Origin: Saturnia japonica | Taxonomy: Eukaryota > Arthropoda > Insecta > Lepidoptera > Saturniidae | NCBI GenBank assembly: GCA_033032175.1 | Contig: CM065329.1 | Location: 9,492,985-9,556,984, forward strand | DNA: 64,000 nt | Reading direction: 5' to 3' | In this document: positions 36,545 through 49,150 of the stretch, one piece after another | Numbering within the stretch: the stretch's first letter is position 1 | How the letters are laid out: every line of letters begins with the position of its first letter | Position numbers and translations under genes: made by a program | The notes under the pieces: model-generated | Databases searched by the model: none | The model's input: only the letters and a program-made list of their open reading frames with translations | What the model was told of the DNA's origin: nothing

Positions 36545-36740
36545 ATTACTAGCTGTGCCCCGCGGTTTCAACTGCGTATAATTTCGGGATAAAAAGTACC
36601 TAAGCCTATGTGTTAATCCAGGGTGTCAACTACTTCCATATCAAATTTCATTAAAATTTGTCCAGCCTCTTGAGCATGAAGAAGTAACAAACATTCAAAC
36701 ACACTCACAAACTTACGCATTTATAATCTTAGTAGAATAT
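36545..36740 (+). repeat. Interspersed repeat, CTAGCTGTGCCCCGCGGTTT family
   Basis: It starts CTAGCTGTGCCCCGCGGTTT and contains ATTTCATTAAAATTTGTCCAG, AGAAGTAACAAAC and a TTATAATCTTAGTAGA end. The order is typical of short RTE-derived insect repeats. A smaller relative starts at 23433 (CTAGCTGTGCCC). Non-coding. Confidence 0.5.
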
Positions 36741-36879
36741 AGCATGTATAGATTTCTACTGATTTTCATTTTAGTTTACCAATTTTTGTCACTTAATTTA
36801 CCATTTATGTAAAATTTAGGTTGGCAACACTGGTTAATGGTTCCTGGCATAGTTGCAAAAGTTCCCGATTTATTAAGAG

Positions 36880-37165
36880 ATGGACTGATTTTGGTCTTCT
36901 TCTTCTTCTTCCTAACTTGGCAACCGGTCCTCTTTAATGAAGACCATTACTGCCATTAACGAGTGAATTATATTGTCATGTGCTATGACGTTTCAGTATC
37001 CTAACAAGATGGTGGCTGCCTTGTTAGAACTTTGTAGGATCTCTGAATGAATGCTTTCAGCTTATATTTATAATCCACCTCACTTATGCACAAAACCAAA
37101 CTATATCACGCAAAACGCCAACAATATTACATAATATAGGGTTAAAAACCTAAGTAAATTAATTA
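36880..37165 (+). repeat. Dispersed repeat R24, copy 3
   Basis: Aligns over its length with 24040-24345 and partly with 24430-24720 (GAAGACCATTACTGCCATTA, ATTGTCATGTGCTATGACG, GTATCCTAACAAGATGGTGG, ATTACATAATATAGGGTT). The preceding GGTTGGCAACACTG (36825-36838) looks like a hAT terminal repeat with no visible partner. 37170-38080 is AT-rich and holds nothing I recognise. Confidence 0.6.
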
Positions 37166-38118
37166 ATATAAAAACCACAACATGTCACTTCAAGATCCCG
37201 CCAAAAAAGAACCACGATACACGTCAATTTTAGGATTTCAAATTGTTATCTTCTGGTTCTGATACATACACACCGAGTATTTTCCTCTCATTTCATTTCA
37301 AATCATTGAGTAAACTCCTTCTTTCTTCTTCTTTATATAATGGCAGCGTGTTTGTAAACACAATGTCACGTATATAGAACCATAAACTAAGGAGATTTAT
37401 CGTAAACTATGACCAGATCTTTATTAAATTAAAATGTATTCGGCCCGGGCTATTCTTATACAAAACACAAAGACAAAACAACACAATATACATTATAATA
37501 TAATCTAAACCAGAGATAAATAACAATTAAACCTACAACTTCAGTAAATCAACCATAATTGAATAACTCAATTATTAATTAACTTAAAATCGCCCTCCAA
37601 TTCTATGTACTTTACGCCCATAGGGTGCTCGAGAGTGTGTTGTTATATGCTGTAATTTAATATATATAAACTGTAAATATATATGTGTATGAAAATTATT
37701 GAAATGATTACAAAATATAATTATTTATGTACATTTATTTATAATAAAATGTTACCGAACGTATGACAAAGTAACCGTAGGTAAATCGAAACGTTCAATA
37801 GCGTGAATTCCCTCTGGTTATTGGTCTATGGTGAATTCTATATAATCTGTGGTAGGTATTGACAAATATTGCAGAAATAATCGTTTTCTATTATATTTTT
37901 TTCTCAAAAACTACGGGTTTCCGCATGTTGAAACTTTGTGTATATGCTTATAATAATGTAATCTTTCTGTAAAAGGAATTTCATCCTCCTACTCGATGGA
38001 CGTCAATGGAAAGCTGAGCCCGAAAATATTCTCAAAAACCAAAATTATTAATAACTTTATTTCAAAAATAAATACATAATCAGTTCATTAGAAAGACGAG
38101 ATTGAAACAAATAGAATT

Positions 38119-41100
38119 ATGGATAGTAAGGAATATCTAGCACCCAGCTGTGATACAGTGAGTACCAAAGCTCCAGAGGTACAGTGGAATCTAAGGATGT
38201 GTATCCCCACACTGAAAGAAGAAACAGTAGAGTGCTTATATGAGGAAGAATCGGCTTGCAGTGACAATATAAACATGGTATTGTATAATAATATATTATT
38301 CACAGTATTAATGTGTCTGTATTATTCATAGGGTTGCAATTGGCCCATTCTAGCAGATATATTGGGACTGTCTTCATCCTTACATCCTCTGTCCCAACAT
38401 CCCGACAAAACACTATAACGTATCAATTTTCCATGCAGTGATAGCTTTTCAAAAACTTCCAGTAAAACTACTTTGCCACACTGTCAAAGGAGGAAAATTA
38501 TTTGGAGATTTTAAGCAATGGCTGCTCTTAACTATACAAATCCTGAAAGCAAATTCCAAATGCTCAAACTCTGCATATATTTGTTTATGATAGGTACCTG
38601 ATCACAAGACCACTGTGGAATGTATATTTTTAATAATGAACTAGTGGACTGATGAAACAAATCGCCTGCTGCTGAAGTCTGTACAGTTAATATTATAGTG
38701 CTAATAAATTACTAAAATATGGAGTTTTATAAACTTGTATGAATTGAGCATAAATTACTTAGAAAATTTGTCTCCTTGCAACCCTACTCATGCAAAGTCA
38801 CAAAGGTTGGCTTCACAAGCCAAATCAGAGCTCATTAACGTTGGAGTTGAAATAGTTGCTGTGGCTGAAATCAGACAGGATTTCATCATCATTTTTCAAC
38901 TTGCAGTCTTGCATAGAAGAATGGCATATCTGACTCAGTGATGGACTTGGAATTAGAGCAAACCGGCCACTTACAATGTCAGTACTTGGATTCATTATAG
39001 ATAAATAAGTTTAGAACTATTATTGAGATTTCATATCAACTAATTTTGATTTGATAGCTACTCACATGTATGCATCCTAGCCATTTTACTGCTCAATTGA
39101 TTTTTCACTCATTATTATTTATTTATTTGATGTCTGATGATGCTTTATTTAATTAATTGGGAGGGTATCATCAATTCAAACATTTTTTAACAGATGATCA
39201 GCTATAAATTTGTAAGTTATGAACTGATTTGGATAATTCTTTTTTTTTTAAGTTGCATTTTAATTTCATTGGCATTGGACCTTCAACTATGAAAATACAC
39301 TAGGAAATTCTTCATCATCACTGAAGTCGGTTTTATTATTTGTTAAAAATTGTATTGGAGTAAATGGTTTATTCAAGAAGAATATAATTTTGTCTGTAAA
39401 TGTTTAAAATTTTGTTCCAGTATCCATCTGCACCCTCAGAGCCATCTAAGTTTATGAATTACTATGACAGTAAGGATTATGTGTTGGATCAACTGAAGAT
39501 GGAATTCCATGAGAATGAATGTCCTCAATCACGTCATGTCAGTATGAATAGTAAAATAACTTTTGATGTGAGTAATACTAAATTTTTCTGTTTATTCGTT
39601 TTGCACTACACTTTTAACCATGAGTATAGTTTGAGCCTTTGTAGTCATTGGCTTAAGCAGATATACTTACTGCATAATTTAATCCCGTAGGAATTATGAG
39701 TTTTTTTTCTGAAACTTATATATATATGGATATGATATGGATGAATACTTAACCTTGTATTGAACAAGCATTTCAAACTCCAAAAGTATGTGTCCCTTCC
39801 TTTCTCATAAGGTATTCTCTGCAATAAATAGATTAAAAAGATGTTTGTTATAGTGCCCATGGCTCTTTAAGGGCTTGTGTAGACTGCACCGTGGACGCGC
39901 TGGAGTCGCGCTTTTGTGCATCTATACTGCCGCAGCCACGCCGCCGCTTTATTTGTCTATCACTGGTACATTTTTAGTAATATATTGTTAGCCACTAACA
40001 TCATACATGTAGGCATACCTAAATATATGATGAATTTAACTAAAAAAAAGGATTTAGCGTATGCACACTACATATATGTAAGGAAATGGCTAAATAAAAA
40101 TAAGAAGTCAAATAGACACTTATGGGTTCATCCTATTTTGATGCAAAGACATGGTGGATTCCGTACACTTTATAAAGATCTATGTTACTCTAAGTTTTGT
40201 GATTATCTTCGGATGCATATCAAAATTTTCGAAAAATTGTTAGATACTAGCTGACCTGCGCAACTTCGTCTGCGTCACACAAGAGAGAGAGAGAGAGCGT
40301 TAGAAAGAGTGGGACGTAGGCACCTATAATTCGCATAATAAAAATGCGCGCGCTGTTCTTGATCTTTATTTTGCTGCGGAGTTATTTTTAAACTGCTATA
40401 TTTTCTAAGGGATTCATTGAAATCAATTGATGTAAAGGGCAATTTTGTTTAAAATTAAATACTTGTGATGAATGAATGTATGTATGGTATGTACGTATGT
40501 ATTACGATAAGGATTAATACCATGTTTATAAAAACACCTTCACAAATGATGCATTATTTTAGAATAAATGTAAAAAGGTTACATTGAGTCAACCTTAAAA
40601 TATAGATATAGGCTATCGCGAACTTTTTTTTAGAACTTTTAAAGAGAAACAGTTCCATCGCACATGATTGTTACGTAACTTTAACCATTTACGCAGTGCA
40701 CGGAATAGAAGTTCTCAAAATGAATCAATTTTCCCCGTTTTTGCAACATTTTTCATTGATGCTCCGCTCCTATTGGTCGTAGTGTGATTTTATATAGTCT
40801 ATAGCCTTCCTAGATAAATGGGCTATACAACACTAAAATAATTTATCTATTCGAACCAGTAGGTACTGAGATTAGTGCGTTCAACCATTAGTATATATAT
40901 CTATTATATGCAAACACTCAATTTTTTATTTATTAAAATTCAACATGTTCATTATTCCTACACCTAAAATTTTCATGGTAAGCAATGTATTACGAAAAAT
41001 GTACAGTGATGTAGTAATCATGCGGCGGCGGCGGCGCCGTTTACACGATCCCTAAGACTCCATGTTGGACATCTGTTCATGCATTAAATGGTTCTAGAGA

Positions 41101-44100
41101 ATTTGGGATAAACTGACAGGTTATATTATGTACACACATCTGAGTTAGTGCTTTGCGGCACTCATGTAATGAGATGAAATTGTTTAGAAGCCAGTATTGC
41201 AGCCATTCGTATCTGATTGAATTTGAATTAGATGGTTCTTTGCCTTCCATGATTATAACCTGAGCTGCTATAAATATTGTTACAAGAGAAAAACTTTTTT
41301 TTTCTATTGCATAAATCATTTATTACTTTAATGTGTGTTAGTTTATACATTAATATAATAACAATCAAAATATATGAAGCTCATTCAGACATGATCGCCA
41401 TTGGCTTTAATACAGTCCTATAAACGTTGAGGTCAGTAATGGAAACACGCACTTTCTTCATGGAGAAATTCTTCACTGCCAAATTTATGGATTGTTTTAG
41501 GGACTCCAAATTATCATGGCGTTTAGAGCATGCCATACTCTCTAAAACAGACCGATAAGATCATAATCCAGGGGATTAAGATCGGAACTAGATGACGGCC
41601 AGTCTTCAAGCTCTGATGAAAGTCCGAAACATTCGTTTCCAACCACGCTTGAGTGGATTGAGCTTTATGACCCGATACTGAGTCTTGCTCAAAGGACCAT
41701 TCTTGGTTATGGAACATGGTGTTTTTAAGAGGCTCAACCACCTTCTCAAGAATTGTATCTTGATACACTTGTGCCGATGTTTTGATACCTTTTTCACAAA
41801 AATATGGCCCAGTCACTCCTTGATAGCTAATCACCTCCACCAAACCATCACTGAAGTTGGATAATGTCCACGTTGTACTCTGCTGACTAATTGGGAAGCT
41901 TCTATAGAGCTTCGAGCATAAACTCGGTCATTCTGCTTGTTAAAACATTGCTCAATAGTAAAAAATTTCTCGTCAGTAAATTTCATTTTTCTATTGACCT
42001 CCCTTTGCGTACCGCTTAAGAAGTTTTTTTGATTTTACAACCCTATTTATTTTTAAATTATCAGTTAAATAATGACCAATGCATCTCTTATAGGCTGCAA
42101 GTCCTAAGTCATCGTTTAAAATACGCGACATGGTTCTAGGTGCTATAATTCATTTCTCGAGATAAAATTCTTTTACTTTCGGACAGGATTTCTTCTAATT
42201 CTTTCCTACACTACTTTGATCGCATTTTTTGTACGAATACTACGTGGACGGCCAGATCTTTTTCTGACACAAACAGAGGAGGTTATCATTGTACCTATCA
42301 ATAGCCCGGTATACAAACATTCGACTAATACCAAGAGGATGTACAGTTTTAAAAATTGCATTTGGCTCCCTACCTGCTTTGTGTAATGCTATCACAGCAA
42401 TTCGGTTCTCTTTATCACCCCCACTCCATTTTAATATCACAAAAATATTTAATACCGTTTGGTGCGAAAATGAGAAAACACAATGAATATTCCTAGAAGA
42501 ATAACAGATTTCAAATTTGAATACAATATTGTGTTTTTTTTTTAAATGTAACAGTATTTATGGCCAGACTAAATAATATTATATTCTGCCTTAATGATAG
42601 TGTAGCGGCGGATAAAGATAGGAAAATGAGTGGATACCTCGTTTTCTTCGGCGCTGGTTCTGATGATAGCGGTTGAGGCAACTTGTATATATGCACGTTT
42701 TAATGTCACGCGCGCGTGGTGCTTCAGTGGACAGCGGCAGACTCACTGAATTTTTGAGGTAGGGACGAGAGCGGGGTGAAATGTGGGGTGGGAATGTAGG
42801 GTATATTTAAAAGGAATCGAAGAAATATATATGATAGATAAAAGAGAAGGTTAGAATATATAATATAATGGTGTGTATGTATACTCGGCGCAACCAGATA
42901 GTGTTATGGAAACGCGGAGCCATAAATCAATGCTTAAATCTTCTGAGAAGACACCCGTACTGAACCTGCAGTTGTTTTAGAGCCATCTATGAAGATTATG
43001 AGTACTTTCACAATGAGGCTCTTGTTGTGTTCCTCATACAATTGTATTTTGTATTGAAAACAAATTGTACTGGTATTTTATCGCCGATAGCACCTGTAAA
43101 TGGAATATCCTCCATGACTACATGTAGTATGAAAGTGTGGGGTGTAGGACTATTTTTCAATAAGCTTAAAATCTTCAGGCGAACTGCCGATGCTGTTGCC
43201 TCATGTTGTGTTAATAGGTATAAGGATGGCAGGTTGAGCATGGTCTCAAAAGCAATAGAGGAGGTGGTTTCATGAATTCTGTAATTGCCATGTCTGCCTT
43301 TGCAATCGTTTTAATGTAGATTTCCTTGTTTGTTAAGACCTCCTCTATTATACTTGTTGCCATGTTTAACGCAGATTCTGTTGTTTCGCCAAGAATTATA
43401 GGCTTGTTGGTTTTTATGTAACATTAGCATCCTGTCACATATCCTCTCCAGCGTTTTGAGGAGAAATGTTGTGAGGATCATGGGTTTGAAAGATTTAAGA
43501 ATTATGTAGTTACTCACTTTCCTCCATTTTAGCAGTATGTATTTGTTTGTTAACACTACACTACACTGTGGTCGTACTTACAGCGTCTGTTGTTTTCACC
43601 GCTCTGTGGTTGTAACCCTATTGCAGATTTCTTTGTTTTATCGTTTCTTGATTTCGTTCGGTTGTCTAAAAGAGAACTGTCCTTCATTGACACATGACTC
43701 GTTTAATGAATATGAAATCACGGCTGATTGATGACCACAAGTACCTTACTGCGTCTCGCGAGTCGGAGATAATCACAGAGTGCGAGGTAAGAGATAAATA
43801 GCTTTAAGTATCAGAATTTTTAAAGTCTTTGTTTTGGTCACAGATTTTAATTATTTATTTGTACGTAGTTGGTAACAAGTTTAATACCGGAAAGTTTAAA
43901 TTATTATTTTTATTTTTAGAATATGGAATTATCAAAATTTAGAGACAAACAAGAAATAAAACATGAAAATTCCGAGGATCAAGAAGAAAATGTGGATAAA
44001 ATGTACCAGGTTACTATAAAAACAGAGAGGTTATTAGAGCAAGATATATTGGATAATGCTGAAGCGATTACCATACATTATGATGTCCTGGTGACTCCTC

Positions 44101-46516
44101 AAAAAGTTCGATGCAAGTTATGTGGTAGAATATTCAAAAATAGGTGAATACCTGACAAATTACTCATAGTTAATGACATACTGACATACACTATACTATA
44201 GAAATCATGAATTTATTACCTAAATCTCTTTAGAGTACAGCAAACATAGATAAATCCTATAAACGAAGTAAGAACGAATATTTATTATAAAGTGTGCATT
44301 TATTTAGGGAAAAGTTCTTACATTACAAATATGGTGGTATTAAGATATTTTACTTTTAATTATATTGTGTGTACGACACACATTTATTCTATAATAGCTT
44401 GACACATTGACGGTAGGTACTGTCCCTAATCCCAACGAAACAGTGACCCCCGAGATATCGCAATCGCTCGACAGTCGCCGCTTGCACGCCGTCCTGCATA
44501 AATTTAAACTGAATATGCACAGGCTGATACCAAAACGCGACGCGCAAAAGCGATTCACTCTGACGGATTTTTCACCGCTTGCATGGTGGTTGCGACCCAG
44601 TCGAAAATCGTTAGTCGTCGGTTTGTACGCAAAGAAACTTTAAAATCTTAATCGCCTGTGCCGTCACACCACTATAAAGTAAGATTAAATACAATTAATA
44701 AAGGCATCATTTATAATCATAATTATATTAAAATAATTTTTACTGTGTACTAACTGTGCCCGCGGTCCATTTAGCGTGGTCTACTGAATGTCAGTACTGT
44801 GGTGACCCCACATCCACCCACGAAGCAGGCGACCAGCCCGTTATATCAAAGACAATGATGCTTTTTATTATTTGCGTGGAACCCTAATGCATTTTCTAAA
44901 ATTAAAGTGGACTAAATTGCTCTTTATAATATTAGCTATCTGCCAGTGAAAGTCCCGTCATAATCGGGCCAACCGTTTCTGAGAATACCTGGAACAAACA
45001 GACAGACAGTTTTTTTTTAAAGTACCGTTATATCCTTTCATATGCATTTAGTAAAAAGCTGTTATTTTACATTACAAAAAGTCACTTCAATTTTATTAGT
45101 ATAAGATACCATCACGCCTGTATCCCCGACGGGCTAGGCAGAGGTGCACTAATGTACACCCACAGTTTGCCGGCGGGTATGATTTTTTTTAGATCCCATG
45201 TAATAATTGCCATTAATCGGGCACAAAGCCAAACTCCGAGTTGCTACTGAGAATTTCATAGTAAAACCCAATAACACTGTGCTCGACCTAGGAATTGAAC
45301 CTGGGACCTCGAGATACGACCGCTAGGTTAATGTATAATTTTATTGTACAGGTGGTTTGCCCGGCACACTGTAATGCAATTCAACAAGCTTTAGACCTAG
45401 TGGGAATTGCAGCTAAAGTTGTCTTAGTTTTAACTGTACATCCTGACTTATAAAACATTAGAAACAATATATTATCATTCATTATTATATTTTAACATTT
45501 CCAGTTTCAATTTATTAATGCACAATAATGAACATATAAAAATTGAAATAAACACATTAAGGGATAATGAAATGAATGAGTCAAACAAGTGCCAATATGG
45601 CGACAGAGTTTTTAATAATAGTGATAATATGCTTACACGAGTCGGTGATGTTCACAGCAAGATAAAAGCTAAAGGCAAATTATGCGGAAAACAATTAGCC
45701 TTCTCCCTGCACCCCGATGGTAACATTAATAACAAATTTACTGGTAAAGAGGATGGGAAAATGAGATATAAATGTGACTCGTGCGAGCGTGTCTGTAAAA
45801 GCAAATATATTTTAACAATGCATATAAAAAGGACTCATTATGATTATGGGAGAATGTTTGGTTGTTGGTGCGGGAAACAGTTTCGTACACCGATACACTT
45901 ACGTGTTCATATGAGGCGGCAGCATGATGGTAAAATGAAAGATATAAATAACTATAAAGTTCAATGTGACGCTTGCCAAAAAATATTCAAAACCAAGTTC
46001 TACTTAGAAAGGCATATAAAAAAAGTTCATCATGATTACGGAAGAATGTTTGAATGTTGGTGCGGAAAACAGTTCCGTACACCAATGCTTTTGTCTGACC
46101 ACAAGAGGACCCAACATGGTGCTAAAAAGGTATACAGATGTGAATACTGCAAGGTTGTATTTAATTTGAAGTGCAGTTTAACAGAGCATATGATGAGAGT
46201 TCATTATGATTACGGGAAAAAGTTTGATTGTTGGTGCGGGAAACAGTTCCGTGCACCGATACACTTAAGTCAGCATATGAGACGGCAGCATGATGGCAAA
46301 ATGAACGATAGAAATAACGACAAAGTTCAATGTGATATTTGCCAAAAAGAATTAAAAACCAAACACTATTTAAAAAAGCATATAAAAAAAAATCATTATG
46401 ATTATGGGAGAACGTTTGAATGTCGGTGCGGAAAACAGTTCCGTACACCGATGAGCTTAAGTCAGCATATGAGGCGGCAGCATGGTGCCAAAGTGAACGA
46501 TAAAAACTCATTGTGA
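38119..46516 (+). CDS. Four-exon C2H2 zinc-finger gene, paralogue of the piggyBac-fusion gene
   Basis: Proposed exons are 38119-38277, 39421-39567, 43920-44143 and 45505-46516, all with GT-AG borders; 1542 nt predict 513 aa. Exons 1-3 align with those of the minus-strand gene at 19245-15596. Intron 3 splits a finger: exon 3 ends VRCKLCGRIFKN and exon 4 begins FNLLMHNNEH, giving C-x2-C-x12-H-x3-H on joining, which supports the splice. Exon 4 adds nine more fingers, four of them with an unusual C-x-C pair (CWCGKQFRTP). Family knowledge suggests a nuclear DNA-binding regulator; the target is unknown. AATAAA lies at 46552-46557. Introns 1 and 2 contain repeats, intron 2 several transposons. Start chosen by alignment with the paralogue. 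Confidence 0.82.
39871..41052 (+). mobile_element. PIF/Harbinger element remnant with TIRs and TAA duplication
   Basis: The ends are imperfect inverted repeats: GGGCTTGTGTAGACTGCACCG, and GGGATCGTGTAAACGGCGCCG read from the right (16 of 21 match). TAA flanks both sides (39868-39870 and 41053-41055), the Harbinger target rule. At 40080-40255 it encodes NRHLWVHPILMQRHGGFRTL, YKDLCYSKFCDYLRM, the N-terminus of a HARBI1-like nuclease. Helitron copy C interrupts it at 40247. The catalytic part is absent. Confidence 0.8.
40247..40902 (-). mobile_element. Non-autonomous Helitron-like element, copy C (nested)
   Basis: On the minus strand it contains GCGTTCAACC (reverse of GGTTGAACGC), CTAATCTCAGTACC, CCATTTATCTAGGAAGGC, GGAGCGGAGCATCAATGAAA and a GA/CT repeat. 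It ends GGTCAGCTAG followed by T. It aligns with copies A and B. It is inserted in the Harbinger element, so it is younger than that element. Confidence 0.75.
41370..42450 (-). pseudogene. mariner-family transposase relic
   Basis: The minus strand encodes an N-terminal helix-turn-helix (RIAVIALHKAGREPNAIFKT, ISRMFVYRAIDRYND near 42420-42290) and a catalytic part (SYQGVTGPYFCEKGIKTSAQ, QDTILEKVVEPLKNT, EWSFEQDSVSGHKA, TQAWLETNV). The last Asp motif appears as NPLDYDL in a shifted frame. This order and spacing fit mariner elements of the DD37D type. Several stops and shifts make it inactive. Terminal repeats were not located. It lies in intron 2 of the zinc-finger gene. Confidence 0.8.
42930..43556 (-). 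pseudogene. Degenerate LINE (RT and RNase H fragments)
   Basis: From right to left the minus strand gives SFKPMILTTFLLKTLERICD (RT fingers), then LNLPSLYLLTQHEATASAVR (post-RT region) and IIFIDGSKTTAGS (RNase H). The middle of RT is missing and frames change. It resembles R1/Jockey-type LINE ORF2. It sits in intron 2 of the zinc-finger gene. Confidence 0.65.
44745..45060 (+). repeat. Interspersed repeat of the CTGTGCCCGCGG family, copy 2
   Basis: Aligns with 48645-49050 and 17213-17585: ACTGTGCCCGCGGTCC, AAAGACAATGATGCTTT, AGCTATCTGCCAGTGAAAG, TCCCGTCATAATCGGGCCAA, GGAACAAACAGACAGACAG. It lies in intron 3 of the zinc-finger gene. Confidence 0.55.
45110..45345 (-). mobile_element. tRNA-derived SINE, partial
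   Basis: On the minus strand the right part reads AACCTAGCGGTC...CGAGGTCCCAGGTTCAATTCC, with a good Pol III B box (GGTTCAATTCC). The body contains CCTCTGCCTAGCCCGTCGGG, a motif I recognise from lepidopteran SINEs. The A box side is incomplete. Intron 3 of the zinc-finger gene. Confidence 0.55.
45505..46516 (+). CDS. Exon 4: tandem zinc fingers, alternating C-x2-C and C-x-C types
   Basis: After a 70-residue linker with poorly formed CC motifs the fingers run CDSC, CWC, CDAC, CWC, CEYC, CWC, CDIC and CRC, each followed by x12-H-x4-H. Even-numbered fingers share F(G/E/D)C(W/R)CGKQFR, then L..H.R.QH, whereas odd-numbered ones follow the ordinary KCD/QCD pattern. The array is therefore a repeated finger pair of about 55-60 residues. 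Linkers such as RTHYDYGRMF and VHHDYGRMF recur and are not the usual TGEKP. The exon ends with a stop at 46516. Confidence 0.85.
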
Positions 46517-47188
46517 ATTGTCGCCATGAATACACTTTTTGAGATATGCTAAATAAAAGGCATAATTTTTTAATCAGAAAATTCTGGAAACATTTAAATT
46601 AATGAATAAAACCTTATAAAACTTTTAAAAAGATTTTTTTTTTCATTTTTAATCTCCAGGGTTATTTATTAAATTCAAATTAAATCCTATTTTAAGCAAA
46701 AATAATTTCACAAGTGCAGTGTTGTTAAATTTCGAAAAACATCAACAGTATCTACCAGATTTCAAATTAGAAGGGAAGAATTGAAGAATCCCGATGAAAT
46801 GGCAGGCACCTGCCACATAATATGGTCATGGCCATGGGTAAAATGGCTTCATCCTGCTTATGACTAGGTAGGTAATGCTGCTCTGAGTATTTTAATTCTA
46901 TGTTTCCAACAGTAAAAAACATATTCCCTAAATATAATGATTGTGTAGGAATTTGGTTAGCGATAGAAGGTCCTATAAAAGTTTTGTACAAGTAGTTATA
47001 TCCGTACAAAATTTGCTATACGGACAGTCGTGGACAAAATACTCTAATCGTCCAATCAGAAATGAAAACACTCGATTATTCTGCACGCGGGTGTAGGAAT
47101 GAATTTGCGCGGTGCGGGAGGCTAGCTCAGTCCGATGCGACTCATGTCACCGCGCGACAGGTAAAATAGTGCGCGTTTGAAAACAACG

Positions 47189-47275
47189 CCAAGTCCGGTG
47201 AAGCTGTAAAAGCCGCAGCGGCTCTGTTTTAGGATAGGGCCTCTAAGGCTAACAGTGTAGTCAGATAAAAAAAAA
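47189..47275 (+). mobile_element. Short insertion of the Jockey 3'-terminal module
   Basis: This 87-bp copy starts CCAAGTCCGGTGAAGCTG, contains AGCCGCAGCGGCT and ends with nine A. It begins at the same base of the parent element as the insertion at 387-466. No clear target duplication was found. The region 46560-47188 holds no recognised gene. Confidence 0.75.
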
Positions 47276-47432
47276 GCACTTTTACGTGATGCAAATAAAC
47301 AGTTTTAGAGTGTAAAAGCGATGGTAGAAATGAAAATTTTCTAAATGGAGGTATTACATACAATCTTAAAGTAACATCTTCTTATTAATTAAATAAAATC
47401 ATATTTTAAAGAGAAATAAGTGGTGTTATAGA

Positions 47433-47657
47433 ACTTCACTAATAACAAACAACCTTAAAGTCATAGAAACAAAGTTTATTTTAATTTATCTAGTGATTTG
47501 TTGGTACTCAATTAGAGGTGAATGAATCGCTTACTAGTATTATCGACATCGATAAAAATAGTATATTATATTCCGTACTGACGATCAATTTCTGTACCTA
47601 TTTTTCTTTTTTTAATGGGCTAGTAATTTTTGTTAAATAAATGTCATATAAAGGTGG
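47433..47657 (+). repeat. Dispersed repeat, copy 2 (pairs with 126-350)
   Basis: Same landmarks as 126-350, including AGTATTATCGACATCGATAA and GGCTAGTAATTTTTGTTAAA. Non-coding. Both copies lie within a few hundred bases of a Jockey 3'-module insertion, in opposite order. 47660-48000 is AT-rich with nothing recognised. Confidence 0.6.
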
Positions 47658-47999
47658 TTTGACCCATATCACAATTGTAAATTGATTTAAATATAAATTC
47701 AAAGCCAAATGATAAATCGTCTTGTATTTCTTAAAAATTGTCAAAACCCAATAAAAAGTTTGTAAAGTATGAACGCCACTTAAGCATGTAGTAATAAGTT
47801 GTTATTTTGCTATTACAAACAGACACTTCAATTTTATTAATTGTATAGGTACCAACATTTATTTTTACCATAATTATATTTTGTCTCCACTTTTTTCGCA
47901 AAATATTGTAAATTATAATCTTTAAAAGTTTCATTAATATGAAAACTAATATTATGACCAAAATAAATCATCGACAAGTAATTCTCGTAACAAACTGCC

Positions 48000-48132
48000 A
48001 CTACATCCCTATTCGAATAGCATTGACTTATAGATGCTTTGTAAATAACAACTGTAATACAAAGATACTAGATATGTAGCGAATAAAATGTTTTATAGCG
48101 ACATCTAACGTCAAGTAGCGGTACTTGTTGTT
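48000..48132. repeat. Dispersed repeat (inverted match to 31954-32065)
   Basis: ACATCCCTATTCGAATAGCA, GATGCTTTGTAAATAACAAC, GTAATACAAAGATA and GACATCTAACGTCAAGTAGC align with the reverse complement of 31954-32065. MITE-like; ends not fixed. 48140-48640 shows nothing recognised. Confidence 0.55.
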
Positions 48133-48644
48133 AATTTAAACATTGCTGGAGTCTCGAATAAAAAAGGTCTAAATGGTGATTGTATACAAAATAAAATTAA
48201 GCCTTATCGTTTACACAGAGAGTTTTATTTTGAATATACACTTTAGGTAACTTAACGCCTGTTGGATTAACAATGCTTTTGAATTGTGATTGGTGTTTTA
48301 TTAGTAGTATATGTTTTGTTTGTGTGATTTTGCGACATAAGTCCCGATACTGAGATACAAGTGTACCAATTACCAATTCCAACTTACTCTTTATCGTAGA
48401 GGTGTTATATTAGGCTGATATTTAAAAACTCATATTAGGTTCCCGTACCTATTACTTGATATTAGTCAAATAATAGTCACCAATTCAATATTCGCTATTC
48501 GCTACCTACTTGAATCTAATACCTACTGATATTAAACATATAATCTCTACTTAAAAGATTGTTGTGAATATTTATTATTATTATCCGTATTTTTATTATA
48601 TAACGTAAATGAAAAAGTGATTAAATTTTCTTTCGTATTAATAA

Positions 48645-49150
48645 ACTAGCTAGGCCCGCGGCTTCGCTCAATTGTACTACAAAATGTCCACGTGAATCTT
48701 ACTCCCCGCTCCCGGCTATTTTAAAGACAATAATGCTTAATGTAGGCGTTCCTTAGAAGATAGACGCATACTCTCCGTGACTTTTTTGTAGGTCTTTTTA
48801 ATGCTTACAATTATTTAGTACGTTAATTTGCTATATCTCTTACAGTTTACTCAGCGTAAGCCATTTTAAGCGCCCGAATTGATTCACCATGACCAGTTGT
48901 TTTTTATTTATGCAGAACCCTGATTCTTTTTCTAAAATAAAGGTAGCCTAAGTTACTTCCTATAAAATCAGCTATCTACCAGTGAAAGTCCCGTCGAAAT
49001 CGTTCTAACCGTTTTGGAGATTACCCGGAACAAACAGACGGACAGGCAAAAATTATAAAAATTGGTTTTTTGTTATATTTTGGTATCGTAGGTATATATT
49101 TTCATATGAATTCAGTAAAAAGCTGTTATTTTGACATTACAACCAGAAAC
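48645..49150 (+). repeat. Interspersed repeat of the CTAGGCCCGCGGCTTCG family, copy 3
   Basis: Longest copy of the family also at 17213 and 44745. It includes CCCGCGGCTTCGCTC, GAATTGATTCACCATGACCA and TACCCGGAACAAACAGACGG. 49200-50200 is AT-rich with one GC-richer patch (49540-49600) and no gene I recognise. Confidence 0.55.

Noticed and set aside
44395..44650. GC-richer frame in intron 3 of the zinc-finger gene
   Set aside because: It looks coding-like but matches no family I know and has no splice signals that fit the gene phase, so it was not listed as an exon.
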